From assembly GCA_947561585.1 (NCBI GenBank), contig CANNZV010001450.1, positions 105,563-169,562 on the forward strand: a stretch of DNA of 64,000 nt. The letters run 5' to 3'. Source of the DNA: Caprella mutica. Its lineage: Eukaryota; Arthropoda; Malacostraca; Amphipoda; Caprellidae. This document shows positions 1 to 12,763 of the stretch, in pieces (the first letter of the stretch is position 1; the number at the start of each line of letters is the position of its first letter). The translations under genes were made by a program, and so were the position numbers. A model generated the notes under the pieces. It searched no databases. It was given only the letters and a program-made list of their open reading frames with translations, and was not told where the DNA came from.

Positions 1-164
1 ATTGATGTATTAGCTACAGTGTGTAAATTTAATGACTTGAATTTCATCAAAAGTATATAATGTAAAACAAATACTAAATTAATTTAATTGCTCTCAAAAC
101 TAAGATTTTTGAATATTATTAAAATAAGTGCAAGTGGCCCATATCGTGTGTTTCTTTATTTACA

Positions 165-229
165 CCAACTTTATGAGGCGCTGTTGATAGAATGACTGTT
201 TGACCCATTTAGTGACGGACAGACAGACA
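165..229 (+). repeat. Inverted repeat copy, left
   Basis: The segment CCAACTTTATGAGGCGCTGT through GTGACGGACAGACAG matches the reverse complement of 2409-2470 with few differences. The pair flanks the 20-bp minisatellite at 679-2115. Confidence 0.7.
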
Positions 230-678
230 TGGAAACGTCTCAGTCGAAAAAAAACTGATACCTAAACAATGCTAATAATTTATCTTTTTAATTTTAGTTT
301 CTAAATAACAGAGTGACGACAGTACCTGATGAGAAAGGTGTGCACCGTGCATGTACTTTGGTGCACGCCCTGTTACCAAACATAGGCAGAGTGGTGTGTG
401 GAGAAAAGGGACGATTGGTGTGAATTAACGGGAATGTGGAAGGAATATCGCACTGAAATGTTAGGGAATATCTAGGGATTCTAGGCTTGATAACAAAATA
501 TTAGAAAATGTCGAGTAAATAACAAAAAATAAATGGCAAATATTTGTGGACAATTTGTTGGAAAGTAAAGTCAAAATATTAGTAAACAACCGTGGAATTT
601 TTGAAATGTTATGCAGCAGTGAGGAAATATTTTGAAAAAAATAAACAATAGAAAGTGAGAAAAACATTAGAAGAGAAT

Positions 679-2115
679 GTAACTGTTACTCTTATGTAGT
701 AACTGTTACTTTGATGTAGTAACAGTTACTCTGATGTAGTAACTGTTACTTTGATGTAGTAACTGTTACTCTGATGTAGTAACAGTTACTCTGATGTAGT
801 AACAGTTACTCTGATGTAGTAACAGTTACTCTGATGTAGTAACAGTTACTCTGATGTAGTAACAGTTACTCTGATGTAGTAACAGTTACTCTGATGTTGT
901 AACAGTTACTCTGATACAGCAACAGTTACTCTGATACAGTAATTGTTACTCTGAAAACAGTAACCGTTACTCTGATACAGTGACTGTTACTCTGATACAG
1001 TAACAGTTACTCTGATACAGTAACCGTTACTCTGATACAGTAACTGTTACTCTCATACAGTAACTGTTACTCTGATACAGTAATTGTTACTCTGATACAG
1101 TAACTGTTACTCTCATACAGTAACTGTTACTCTCATACAGTAACTGTTACTCTCATACAGTAACCGTTACTCTGATACAGTAGCGGTTACTCTCATACAG
1201 TAACTGTTACTCTCATACAGTAACTATTACTATCTTACAGTAACTGTTACTCTCATACAGTAACTGTTACTCTCATACAGTAACTGTTACTCTGATACAG
1301 TAACTATTACTCTGATACAGTAACTGTTACTCTGATACAGTAACTGTTACTCTGATACAGTAACTGTTACTCTCATACAGTAACTGTTACTCTGATACAG
1401 TAACTGTTACTCTGATACATTAACTGTTACTCTGATACAGTAACTGTTACTCTGATACAGTAACTGTCACTCTGATACAGTAACTGTTACTCTGATACAG
1501 TAACTGTTACTCTGATACAGTAACTGTTACTCTGATACAGTAACTGTCTCATACAGTAACTGTTACTCTGATACAGTAACTGTTACTCTCATACAGTAAC
1601 TGTTACTCTCATACAGTAACTGTTACTCTCATACAGTAACTGTTACTCTGATACAGTAACTGTTACTCTGATACAGTAACTGTTACTCTGATACAGTAAC
1701 TGTTACTCTGATACAGTAACTGTTACTCTGATACAGTAACTGTTACTCTGATACAGTAACTGTTACTCTGATACAGTAACTGTTACTCTGATACAGTAAC
1801 TGTTACTCTCATACAGTAACTGTTACTCTCATACAGTAACTGTTACTCTGATACAGTAACTGTTACTCTCATACAGTAACTGTTACTCTGATACAGTAAC
1901 TGTTACTCTCATACAGTAACTGTTACTCTCATACAGTAACTGTCACTCTGATACAGTAACTGTTACTCTGATACAGTAACTGTTACTCTCATACAGTAAC
2001 TGTTACTCTCATACAGTAACTGTTACTCTCATACAGTAACTGTTACTCTCATACAGTAACTGTCACTCTGATACAGTAACTTTTACTCTGATACAGTAGC
2101 TGTTACTCTGATACA
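679..2115. repeat. Minisatellite, 20-bp unit, about 72 copies
   Basis: The unit is GTAACTGTTACTCTGATACA. The first ~220 bp use a TGATGTAGTAACAGTTAC variant, the rest TGATACAGTAACTGTTAC. Each unit contains the 11-bp palindrome GTAACNGTTAC. Confidence 0.95.
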
Positions 2116-2390
2116 CTTTCCCTCTTCCGAATTTTTGTTTACGTATAAGATTCCTTTCGTCTGTTTCCGGTGTAACTGACACTGATCTGTATACTTCTGT
2201 GTGCCTACATTAAACTGTGACTACAATAATGTAGTTACAATAGACTGGCTACATTTCAAAGCTCAAACGTAGCTCTAGTTTAGATTAGTTCACAGCGTGT
2301 GAAATGAATTTGAGCATTTAGTATTGGAATAAAAAAACTATTGGTATCAATATCGGTAATCCTTTTTCTATTACACTATATCAAGTCTGA

Positions 2391-2470
2391 TGGACAGACA
2401 GTTTTTTTCTGTCAGTCCGTCACTAAATAGGTTAAACAGTCATTCTATCAACAGCGCATCATAAAGTTGG
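2391..2470 (-). repeat. Inverted repeat copy, right
   Basis: This is the partner of 165-229 in opposite orientation, conserved from the CCAACTTTATG end to GTGACGGAC. A much shorter related piece (GTCTGTCCGTCAC) occurs near 19357-19369. Confidence 0.7.
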
Positions 2471-2989
2471 TTTGTGTTCTTTAACACAAATTAAAAGGAA
2501 AAACTAATAATTTGCCGCACTATCATTGATAACGGGTCACACTAATATAAAATAAATCAGAGTTTAGGTTTTTGAGAATGAACGAAATAAATTTCTTTAC
2601 TCTCATAATACTCATTTCTCTAGTCTACATATTATACACAGTCCACACAGTAGTACACAGTAGTTACCACTCACTGCACATTACACACAGGTTAATTCAT
2701 GTCCACACAAGTACCTACTGAACTGGAGTACAATAGTAGAGTCTTTTCAGAGCACAATGGAACTGTGAATCTTTTTATTGCCAAGACTAATTCATACTCT
2801 ATTGAATAAAAATTAAATTGCTTCTATATATATTTTATATAATACATACGTAAATTATATTGAATATATATTGTATATAATTAAATTGAAGCTTCTATCA
2901 GAACTGATATTATATTCAAAAACCAGTGATTGATTTTGTATTTAAAATATGTGTTTAGTAAACATTTGAAAAGTCAACTAGAATATCAT

Positions 2990-3318
2990 CACTGCCTTTT
3001 CACGACTGTCTTTACACCACTGCCTTTTCATCACTGTCTTTTCACCACTGTCTTTTCACCCCTGTCTTTTCACCACTGTATTTACACCACTGTCTTTACA
3101 TCACTGTCTTTTCACCACTGCCTTTTCACCACTGCCTTTTCACCACTACCTTTTCACCACTGCCTTTTCACCACTGCCTTTTCACCACTGCCTTTTCACC
3201 ACTACCTTTTCACCACTGCCTTTTCACCACTGCCTTTTCACCACTGCCTTTTCACCACTGCCTTTTCACCACTGCCTTTTCACCACTGCCTTTTCACCAC
3301 TGCCTTTTCACTCACGCC
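2990..3318. repeat. Minisatellite, 14-bp unit
   Basis: Unit CCTTTTCACCACTG, about 23 copies with C/T and G/A variants. The open frame across it is a repeat artefact. Confidence 0.93.
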
Positions 3319-3594
3319 TTTTCAGAGTTTATCTCTGGTTATAGAGTAGGCTTTGCTCATGACAATAGAGTGCAGGTAGCTTTGCGGTAAAAAGCACACA
3401 CGTTAAAACAGGCACACTCAAGCATTACCAAATTGAACAGAGTAACTACCATCATACAAAGAAATACTTGATTTCCAGTGCAGTTTCGAGAATTGAAAAC
3501 AATGCAATAAAATTAAAATTGAAGTCATTTCTGGTCTCAGGAAACATTTCGAAAACAATGGAAAATATTTAACAATATATTAAATCCGAAAAAT

Positions 3595-3784
3595 GGGTAA
3601 ATTCTGATATATCAATTGGTTTCACATTTTCGGTCATATAAGAAAATTTAACTCGTTATTTCAAAAGGTATCTATGGTACTTGCAGCAATCATCGACGCA
3701 AATTAAAATAACGAGATAATTTTATAATATTCTTTGCTTATATGGTCGGAAATGTGTAACAGTTCAATAAATCAGAACTTACCC
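3595..3784. mobile_element. Palindromic MITE copy (diverged core)
   Basis: Arms begin GGGTAAATTCTG and end CAGAACTTACCC, with internal TTTCACATTTTCGGTCATAT and its counterpart. The central GGTATC palindrome is degraded. Confidence 0.75.
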
Positions 3785-3951
3785 AGTATAGACATCATAC
3801 AGAGGCTCATATAGATAAGACTATCACAGATAAGACCAAACACAATAAAGGTCATTAACCAATATGTAACTAACATTGAATTATTGTGAAGAACAATAGC
3901 CAAGGTATGCATATGGCCTGAACCTGTGACGTAAAGGCTATTATAATACAC

Positions 3952-4350
3952 ACAGTGATGTGTACTATACATAGGGACGACTACTATGTATGTGTACCGT
4001 ACACAGCAACGTGAACTATACTGTCTAGTGTCTATACATATATTTAGTAATGTGTTCTATACACAGTAATGTGTACTATACACAGTAATGTGTACTATAC
4101 ACAGTAATGTGTACTATACACAGTAATGTGTACTATACACAGTAATGTGTACTATACACAGTAATGTGTACTATACACAGTAATGTGTACTATACACAGT
4201 AATGTGTACTATACACAGTAATGTGTACTATACACAGTAATGTGTACTATACACAGTAATGTGTACTATACACAGTAATGTGTACTATACACAGTAATGT
4301 GTACTATACACAGTAATGTGTACTATACACAGTAATGTGTACTATACAGA
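3952..4350. repeat. Minisatellite, 19-bp unit
   Basis: Unit CAGTAATGTGTACTATACA, nearly perfect from about 4045, degenerate on the left. Confidence 0.94.
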
Positions 4351-4651
4351 TAAATTATCGATACAAATATAGACAACAATCAATTTAATATATCTAGAAA
4401 ACTCTTTAGCTTTAGAGCAAGATAGAGCAATAACTAATCTCTATCTTAATCACTTTAAATCTCGATAAAAATATATAAAGAATTTTAAAGATAAATAAGC
4501 AGCTTTAGGTAATTTTATGAAAAATAATTAACATAAACAAACATCACAGTTTTAAAAATAGAACTAAAATGACTTCATTGGTTAAAAATACTCTTCAGCA
4601 GCCAAAAAAAGCACATTAAGGCATTTTACATAGTGGCAACTATGTGTAAGT

Positions 4652-5570
4652 AACACATAATCACTACACAGAAATAACACAGGCACACAGTCACTACACA
4701 GAAATAACACAGGCACACAGTCACTACACAGAAATAACACAGACACAGTCACTACACAGAAATAACACAGTCACTACACAGAAATAACACAGACACTACA
4801 CAGACACACAGTCATTACACAGAAATAACACAGACACTACACAGACACACAGTCACTACACAGAAATAACACAGACACACAGTCACTACATAGAAATAAC
4901 ACAGGCACACAGTCACTACATAGAAATAACACAGACACACAGTCACTACATAGAAATAACACAGACACACAGTCACTACATAGAAATAACACAGACACAC
5001 AGTCACTACATAGAAATAACACAGACACACAGTCACTACACAGAAATAACACAGACACACAGTCACTACATAGAAATAACACAGACACACAGTCACTACA
5101 TAGAAATAACACAGGCACACAGTCACTACATAGAAATAACACAGGCACACAGTCACTACATAGAAATAACACAGACACACAGTCACTACATAGAAATAAC
5201 ACAGACACACAGTCACTACATAGAAATAACACAGACACACAGTCACTACATAGAAATAACACAGACACACAGTCACTACATAGAAATAACACAGACACAC
5301 AGTCACTACATAGAAATAACACAGACACACAGTCACTACATAGAAATAACACAGACACTACACAGGCACACAGTCACTACACAGAAATAACACAGACACA
5401 CAGTCACTACATAGAAATAACACAGGCACACAGTCACTACACAGAAATAACACAGGCACACAGTCACTACACAGAAATAACACAGGCACACAGTCACTAC
5501 ACAGAAATAACACGGGCACACAGTCACTACACAGAAATAACACAGACACACAGTCACTACACAGAAATAG
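4652..5570. repeat. Minisatellite, 30-bp unit, about 30 copies
   Basis: The unit combines CACAGTCACTACATAG with AAATAACACAGAC. Its length is a multiple of 3, which gives long Cys/Val-rich pseudo-frames on the minus strand. Some truncated units occur at 4741-4860 and near 5355. Confidence 0.95.
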
Positions 5571-5724
5571 ACTATGACGATTAATTGAACTTTTCGTCGA
5601 ATAAAAAGAGGTTTTTCGGCGTGTTTGTAGTTACTATATATTGGCACAGATAGGCAGGAGAGGGTACTATCACCTATATAAAGGACTGTCCCTGATGATA
5701 GTACATACGAGGGGTGATAGAGAT

Positions 5725-5853
5725 GGGGAAAAATACCAATTATCAGACAGTTCAACATATCGATCATATAATGATAAAATTATAATTTAATTTATATATT
5801 TAATTTTTAAATGATCGAAGATGTGGAACCGGCCGAAAATTCGTAACTTACCC
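5725..5853. mobile_element. Palindromic MITE, short form without core
   Basis: The left arm contains AATTATCAGACAGTTCAACAT; the right arm runs GATCGAAGATGTGGAACC to AACTTACCC. The GGTATC core is absent. Confidence 0.65.
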
Positions 5854-5924
5854 TATATACTATAGACTTATAACTAATAAGGGTGTAGTAAAGACTGGGT
5901 AGCTATACACGATGTAACTTGTAA

Positions 5925-5980
5925 CTGTGCACTTTACTAATGCGAGTGGTGGTTGTTTTAACCCTTCACTGTGCACAAAA
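5925..5980 (+). repeat. Single unit related to the 39-kb minisatellite
   Basis: GTGGTTGTTTTAACCCTTCA followed by CTGTGCAC matches the 45-bp unit at 39009-39232, 33 kb away. Confidence 0.65.
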
Positions 5981-6266
5981 TTTATAATATAGGTTGATTA
6001 ATTTAAAAAAGTTTTACTTCTTTAATCATAAAAAAAGAATAATAAATGTTTTATTAATATATCAAAATTATAGTTGATTCACTTAAGTGTCACGTTTTTG
6101 TGACAGAAGTTTATATGGTTACCGTGTAACACTTAAAGAGTCAAAGATGTTTTTTGAGTTACTAATGCGTATATTAATTTAGAATCGTCTAATGGACACA
6201 ACTGGTAGTACAGTTACTCACACAAGTTCAGGTACAGTCTCAGTACAGTCATTCACAATAATAACA

Positions 6267-6294
6267 TCTCACCTGAAAAGAGAAAAGAAAGAAC
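6267..6294 (-). promoter_or_regulatory. Recursive splice site (ratchet point) 5
   Basis: Minus strand: 19 consecutive pyrimidines ending CTCTTTTCAG then GTGAGA, junction 6272/6273. This is the longest tract of all the candidates. It lies 5.2 kb beyond exon D's donor. A GTGAGT donor follows 51 nt later (junction 6221/6222); the phase-1 frame in between meets TGA after six codons. Confidence 0.55.
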
Positions 6295-7491
6295 AAATTA
6301 GTTTAAACGTACTTTAAAGAAATACCATGAGACGAAATGAAATTTTATAAAATATTATTCATAATAAATTTGTAATCAATTAATTAATTAAAAGTCAAAT
6401 AAAATAATATGATTAATATACAAAACATATTAATTATTTCCTTTTTCAAAAACACTAATCTGCGATTAATGTTTAATTAAATTAAATAATTCTTTTATCA
6501 AAATATCTGAATAAAAGTATTTTTTAGGAAAAAATAACCTACAGACAATTAAAATAATTCAGTTGAACATTATTGAAATACGCTCATTTAATTAATATTT
6601 ATATCGCCAATATATAAATTACTCTACCTATAATAAATAAAAGATACACATGTGACATGTAATTTTCTTTGGAAATAATGCAGTATACCCCCAAAGAAAC
6701 ATCTTAGTTTTCTATGTTATCATTGTGTAGTACATAGAAAACTAACATATTGAAGGGGAAACAAAAATAATATGGATTGATCATAATAATATTTAAGAAG
6801 AATTAAAATGATATCACCATTAATCAATTATTAATTAATTATTTTAAAATAGCAATTTAAATATTATCATTAATATTAGCAATTTTTATAAGATATAAAA
6901 AGAATAATTTCGGGTTTGAGAAAAAGTACAGTTTTGACCAAATTACAAAGTTTCTTTGAAATAAAAAAACACAAATTATCACTCCAAACACTAAAATCAC
7001 ATTTATATTAATAATTAATAACTAATAAACTAGTACGAATAAATTAATACTACACTAAATATTTTTACAACACAGTGAACGAGGTATAAAAATCACATCA
7101 AACTGAAGTACGATATAACACTGTAAAGTACCATAAAATATATTTACGATAGATTCTTTTAGAATACGATTAAATCCTTTAAAGTACGAAAGAATCTTTT
7201 TAAAGTCCGATCAAATAGTAAAGTACGATAGATATTACATTTAAATCAAACTAAATTGTTAAAGTACTATTATACGAAACGAAAGCGCAAAGTACGATTG
7301 CATCAAACCACAGTACGATATAATAGTGTAAGTAGTACTAAGTACAACGTAAAAGCAATAGATTGTGCGACTAAAAAGTTAATTGTGTTGCGTAGGTACA
7401 GACAGACACTATCCCATGAGAAAGAAGAGTGAAAGTGGGGGTAGGTAGTGCCTGCCTGCCTGTCTAAGAGGTATCGATACCCCTATGGCCT

Positions 7492-7793
7492 AGTGGTATT
7501 ACTAGTGTAAATAGGTGTTACTAGGTGTTACTAGGGTAAAGAGGTGTTACTAGGTATTACTAGGGTAAAGAAGTGTTACTAGGTATTACTAGGGTAAAGA
7601 GGTGTTACTAGGTATTACTAGGGTAAAGAGGTGTTACTAGGTATTACTAGGGTAAAGAGGTGTTACTAGGTATTACTAGGGTAAATAGGTGTTACTAGGT
7701 ATTACTAGGGTAAAGAGGTGTTACTAGGTATTATAGCTAGGGTAAAGAGATGTTACTAGGTATTACTAGGGTGAATAGGTGTTACTAGGGCAA
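7492..7793. repeat. Minisatellite, 29-bp unit
   Basis: The unit is built from TAGGTATTACTAGGG and TAAAGAGGTGTTAC, about 10 copies with small indels. Confidence 0.92.
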
Positions 7794-8209
7794 AGGAACA
7801 ATTACCGGATTAAAATATACATAGGATACTATTAGAAAATTATCCAAATATTAAAGTATATATTACATTGAATATAGTTTAATGCTCATATTTTTATACG
7901 TGTTATAGTATAGTAATTTATGGAAATGTTTCATTTGGTGTTTAATTCACATCTGGCAACTGTACTTCACCCAAACCGAAAGTTTCTCACCAAACATTGA
8001 ATTTCCGTAGTTAAAGAGTCAAAGCAACTGATAAGAGATAAGCTTTTGCTTATCAGTACCAGTACCAATACCTTCTGGAAAAAAGTTACTATGTGCTGCT
8101 ATGTCGTTAAATTAGGGGACAACATAGATGTGGAATGATCTATGTTGTACTTTGAATTTTATTGAAAGTTTTCGTTAAAATAACTGATGAACATAACAGT
8201 AAAAGCTAC

Positions 8210-8385
8210 CTACACTGGAAAAAAATACGAGTCAAATTGACTTGTTTGTTCCAAAACCGGATCAGAAATGTGAGTCAATTTGACTCATCCTAGTGATTTA
8301 CTCAAAAACAAAAGTCATATTGGAGTTTTGCCAGCCTTGTCTCAAACGATGAGTCAAATTGACTCGCAGGTTTTTCTCAGTGTAG
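8210..8385. mobile_element. Second MITE type with CTACACTG termini
   Basis: The ends are CTACACTGGAAAAA and TTTTTCTCAGTGTAG, inverted. Inside are three copies of the near-palindrome GAGTCAAATTGACTC (near 8230, 8273 and 8351). The CACTGAGAAAAA-type terminus is common among insect MITEs (general knowledge). No clear target duplication was seen. Confidence 0.6.
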
Positions 8386-8997
8386 TAACTATACCATTTC
8401 ACCTAGTATAACTAGTAGTTTAGCTAGTTAGTATAACTAGTATTTCACCTAGTTAGAATAGTTACCACTAACTAGTTAGTCAATCGAATTTTAATTAAAA
8501 AAAATACACATTTAACTTAAAACTTAATAATACCGATAAATATCCAACATATTTCAAAGATGCAAAACTCCATTTCTAAAATCAAAATGGTCAGAACTAA
8601 ATCCATTTCCACTGTACATCAGAAATGAACATAATAACATTCATTGTTATATTTCGAAACAGTAATACACACAACATACATTTAATTAATAACCTAATTA
8701 TTCTAACTGTTCATTGAACACATAACTGTAATCCTTTATATTATCTACCACACTTACTATATTGATTATAGAAACAATTACCTTCCATCAATTGTTAAGG
8801 CGATTAAATTAATTAAGTGTGATGGCATTATATTGTCACACTTAATTACATGTGTTAAGGGAAGAGTAATGGCAGTAGAACTACTCTATAGTGAATGTAG
8901 AGTCATGAGTAAGAGAAGTGTCCGTATAATGAACAATTTTTTAGTGGCAGACTAAAGAAAATTTGTTCACTATTCGTGGTAATTTTCTTACTCATGA

Positions 8998-9402
8998 GAG
9001 TAACTATAGAGGAGTTCACAATAGATGAGTTCACTATAGAGGAGTTCACTATAGAAGAGTTCACAATAGATGAGTTCACTATAGAGGAGTTCACTATAGA
9101 AGAGTTCACAATAGATGAGTTCACTATGGAGGAGTTCACAATAGATGAGTTCACTATGGAGGAGTTCACTATAGAGGAGTTCACAATAGATGAGTTCACA
9201 ATAGATGAGTTCACTATAGAGGGGTTCACTATAGATGAGTTCACAATCGATGAGTTCACTATAGATGAGTTCACAATCGATGAATTCACTATAGAGGAGT
9301 TCACTATAGATGAGTTCACAATCGATGAGTTCACTATAGATGAGTTCACTATAGATGAGTTCACAATAGATGAGTTCACTATAGATGAGTTCACAATAGA
9401 GT
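8998..9402. repeat. Minisatellite, 15-bp unit, 27 copies
   Basis: Unit GAGTTCACTATAGAT with A/T and G/A variants. It is open on both strands because the unit is a multiple of 3 without stops; not a gene. Confidence 0.95.
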
Positions 9403-9727
9403 AGTTCTATAGTAACTATATTTTATAAGTTATACCACCAATCACCAGTTACACATCATTTCACACTATACATCAACTCTCTTGCGTCAGTTCACTTTTT
9501 ACTTCATAATAATAGGGTGAAATGAACAAAAAATAGAAGCAACAGCTGGAAATATCACTACAATATTCTCCATCCATATTAACCATTATATATACTGTCA
9601 TTGAAATAAAGGTAAAAACAATAAATTATTTCTAAGGTGGAACGTAAAGAGTAGGGTGGGACATATAAGGAAGGTAGAACGTGTAGGAAAGGTTAGAACG
9701 TGTAGAGTAGGGTAAAGTGTGTAGAGT

Positions 9728-10120
9728 AGGGTAGAACGTCAACAATACGATAGAACGTCTACAGTTCGATAGACCGTCTACAGTACGATAGAACGTCTAC
9801 AGTACGATAGAACGTCTACAGTACGATAGAACGTCTACAGTACGATAGAACGTCAACAGTATGATAGACCGTCTACAGTACGATAGACCGTCTACAGTAC
9901 GATAGACCGTCTACAGTACGATAGACCGTCTATAGTACGATAGAACGTCTACAGTACGATAGAACGTCTACAGTACGATAGAACGTCTACAGTTCGATAG
10001 ACCGTCTACAGTACGATAGAACGTCTACAGTACGATAGAACGTATACGGAAGGGTTGACCTCTATAGTACGATAGAACGTCTACAGTACGATAGAACGTA
10101 TACGGAAGGGTTGACCTCTA
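9728..10120. repeat. Minisatellite, 19-bp unit
   Basis: Unit GATAGAACGTCTACAGTAC, about 19 copies. It ends in two copies of a longer variant containing GTATACGGAAGGGTTGACC. Confidence 0.94.
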
Positions 10121-11212
10121 TAGGCGGTATGCGAGGTCATGTTCATAGGCGCTTGGAAATGTCATAGCAGTGGGGGGTGGGTACATGTGGCCAAAAGTCA
10201 AGGGATTAAAGTTACAGGCAAAGACATGGATTAATGACTTCACCATTGAAATGATGCTAATGCTGTATCTTATTTCGAAAAGACTAATGGGAGTAATGAT
10301 TAAAAAATATGAATAAATGATTTTATAAAGAGAGTCAAGAAAATGTTAAATGATTTTTGAACTGTTAATTTCGATATCATTTAATCTGTTTTTAAAATAT
10401 TCGTAGGATTTAAATTTTAAATATATATTTTTAAATCGTTTAAAAAATATAATCATGATTTTTCAGAATATCTTTATGATTATATATGAGCTAATAATCC
10501 TAAGCATTAATCACTGAAAGCCCTGTAATTAAATTAATCCCTTTTTCAGTAATTTAGAGATTATTTACAATGATTATAGACACTCCTTTGTTGAAGCAGG
10601 AAGAATACAAAGGGATAGGAAATAGAAGAAAACAAACAAAATGCCTTTTTACCAATAAAAACAAAGATGACTGCTAATTACTAATTAGTGAAGAGGAAAT
10701 ATAAGACAGATTGTTTCTATTATTTATGAGGAATTGGAAGAAAACCAAAGATAAACAAGGAAGGAGGAAGATAAAAATGACAATTTATTAAAAAGATATA
10801 TATTCATAATTGATGCGTTTTGATTAATATACTAACCGATAATAAATAGTATATTATTTAGAAAATAATCATAGTATAATAATCATGGTTCATACACACT
10901 ATACTAATCATACTATATAAACAATTATTAAAATTATAAATAACATACACATCAGCCAATACTCCATACACTTCTCATTCATAAAACAACCAGTCATGAA
11001 TGCACCAAGGTAGCCCTACCCCCCCCCCCCCCCCCTATGTGCATTATGTGACGTCACATTCTGAGAAGCCAACCGTCATTGCCATTGTCCTGACGATGCA
11101 GCGAGGTAGAAAATGACAAAACTAAGTAAGGAACAGTCGGTAAAACTTGCCGAGAAGACGTGAGCTAATACATAGGAACAGAAATAAAAGGAAAAAAAAG
11201 AATACAGTATAG

Positions 11213-11424
11213 AGTAAGTTACGAATTATCGACCAGTTTCACATCTTCGGTCATATAAGAAAAAAAAAAGATATACCTAATGATAATTATTGAATTTATT
11301 ATTTTTATTAGTATCCATGATACATGCAGGTATCATGGATACTAGTAAATTTAAATAATAATTATTATATAGTTTTTTCTTATATGACGTAAGATGTGAA
11401 ATCGACCGATAATTCGTAACTTAA
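11213..11424. mobile_element. Palindromic MITE with core
   Basis: Left arm: GTAAGTTACGAATTATCG, then CAGTTTCACATCTTCGG. The core is built on TACATGCAGGTATCATGG. Right arm: AAGATGTGAAATCGACCGAT to GTAACTTA. It lies about 100 bp past exon D's donor. Confidence 0.85.
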
Positions 11425-11520
11425 ACTATAGAAGGTGACATTTTTCGTAGAATGAATAATAAATAGCTATAAAAGTAGTTATTAAAGTAGTGACAGTATG
11501 CAATGTTTATTAGAGGTTAC

Positions 11521-12288
11521 CTGAATCGAAATCCTGGTCACCAGTTGGACATGAGACAGACGCACTCAGTTCACTAATGGTATCTTCATCCGTAGAATGC
11601 ACTTTACTTTCGAGTAGCGGTGCAGCTGACCTCTTACAGCTTCTGTATCTGACAAATTTGCTGAAAGTGTACGACCTGAAACTGGTTCTCTCCTTTCTGT
11701 CATTCGGCCCGTTAACCTCCTGCGGTAAATTGAACCTACGACTGAAGCTCTTCAAACTCTCACTGTCACTTGCGTCCAAGCTGTCCAGTTCTAGGTTGGT
11801 AGATGTTGTTTCAGTAGTTCCAATGGTTGTCCTCCAGTCTACAAACTGGTCCCAGTTCTCCTTTAGCATCTCCAGGTTGCAGTGTTCATGTTTCAGTCTG
11901 TTGGCGCGTATTTGAGTTTTATTCTCCCTTAGTTTGCATTTTAGTTCGCTCAACACCAATGATTTGGCACTTTGCATGTTCTCACTTTTACTGAACACTC
12001 GCCTGAACTTATCAGAGTGTTCTAAGTAGTTAAGGTACGGTGGTTCTTCATCGGACACATTAGTTCTGCGAGAACATTTACTCATTTCATCGTTGATTAT
12101 TTCGGCATGATGACCAAAGTCACGTTTGGGTGTTTTGCGGAGAAGACCCTTTGGCGATTGCTTGCGCTCAACCTCTTCGTAAATGTTGACGTAAAACATG
12201 GAGGAATGTTTAGAGTAGGTTGGTTGGGTTGAGAGGGTTGACATGGTTACCTCGTTACATACCATGGTTAAGGAGTGCCAACCATAAA
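11521..12288 (-). CDS. Exon D: exon with a candidate helical Trp segment; the gene continues off the left edge
   Basis: This 768-nt exon runs from acceptor GCTTTAAG (junction 12288/12289) to donor TTCAG/GTAACC (junction 11520/11521), phase 1 at both ends. With exon C the split codon is G+TT (Val), then YGWHSLTMVCNEV. The product has a basic phospho-motif-like piece (KQSPKGLLRKTPKRD), then a charged, probably helical stretch of about 60 residues ending NLEMLKENWDQFVDW. After that come a Thr/Ser/Asp-rich linker, a basic region (SKFVRYRSCKRS) and an acidic tail. The L..NW..FV.W spacing is reminiscent of spectrin or dystrophin-like helices (weak inference). No stop codon closes the gene, so further exons lie beyond base 1. 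An ATG at 12263-12265 would allow a shorter transcript. Confidence 0.72.
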
Positions 12289-12763
12289 CTTAAAGCAAAA
12301 CATATCTTCAAATCATCTCAAACATCAGCCTTTATGAAGCATCACTGTATAATTTAGATATGATAGATAGTTCAACAGTATTATATACATTGGAATAATT
12401 ACAATCACTATAACATTTTTCAAATATATTCACTATTAAATTCAAATGAATAGCTTCAATAGTTGTTATTTATACAGAGTCAATATATATCCCCTGATCT
12501 TTGGATAATGTCACTAACGCATCGAAATTACAAGAAATGAACACTGAATTGTAAATAAAAACATAAACATTTTTAACACTGAAAATAGTAATTAACACTC
12601 AGGTGAATATTAAATAACAGCATATATAGATACACACATACCTAAACTGTTAATGTATTCTCAGCATCACAATAATTGATCAGATGAACACCAACATCTC
12701 CACGCCACGACAGACAAAGTAAAACTGACCAGTGACATCGTGTGCAAAAACGGGTACAAAAAA

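Larger units (their letters stand above)
1..11520 (-). other. Partial intron downstream of exon D (at least 11.5 kb)
   Basis: It begins with donor GTAACC after exon D and runs off the window. It contains a strong ratchet-point candidate at 6272/6273 and a weak one at 325/326 (CTCATCAG/GTACTG), seven minisatellite arrays, three palindromic MITEs and a second MITE type at 8210-8385. I see nothing recognisable in 230-678, 2471-2989, 3319-3594, 4351-4651, 5981-6221, 6300-7491, 7794-8209, 8386-8997, 9403-9727 and 10121-11212, apart from a poly-C run near 11021-11035. Confidence 0.5.

Noticed and set aside
4815..5358. Long Cys/Val-rich frames on the minus strand
   Set aside because: They are the 30-bp minisatellite read in overlapping frames; no splice signals or non-repeat coding sequence.
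9000..9400. Regular repeat-spacer look of several arrays, as in CRISPR
   Set aside because: Units are head-to-tail without unique spacers, and the DNA is eukaryotic.
8903..9404. Frames open on both strands (INSSIV- and IDEFT-type repeats)
   Set aside because: Produced by a 15-bp unit with no stop on either strand.
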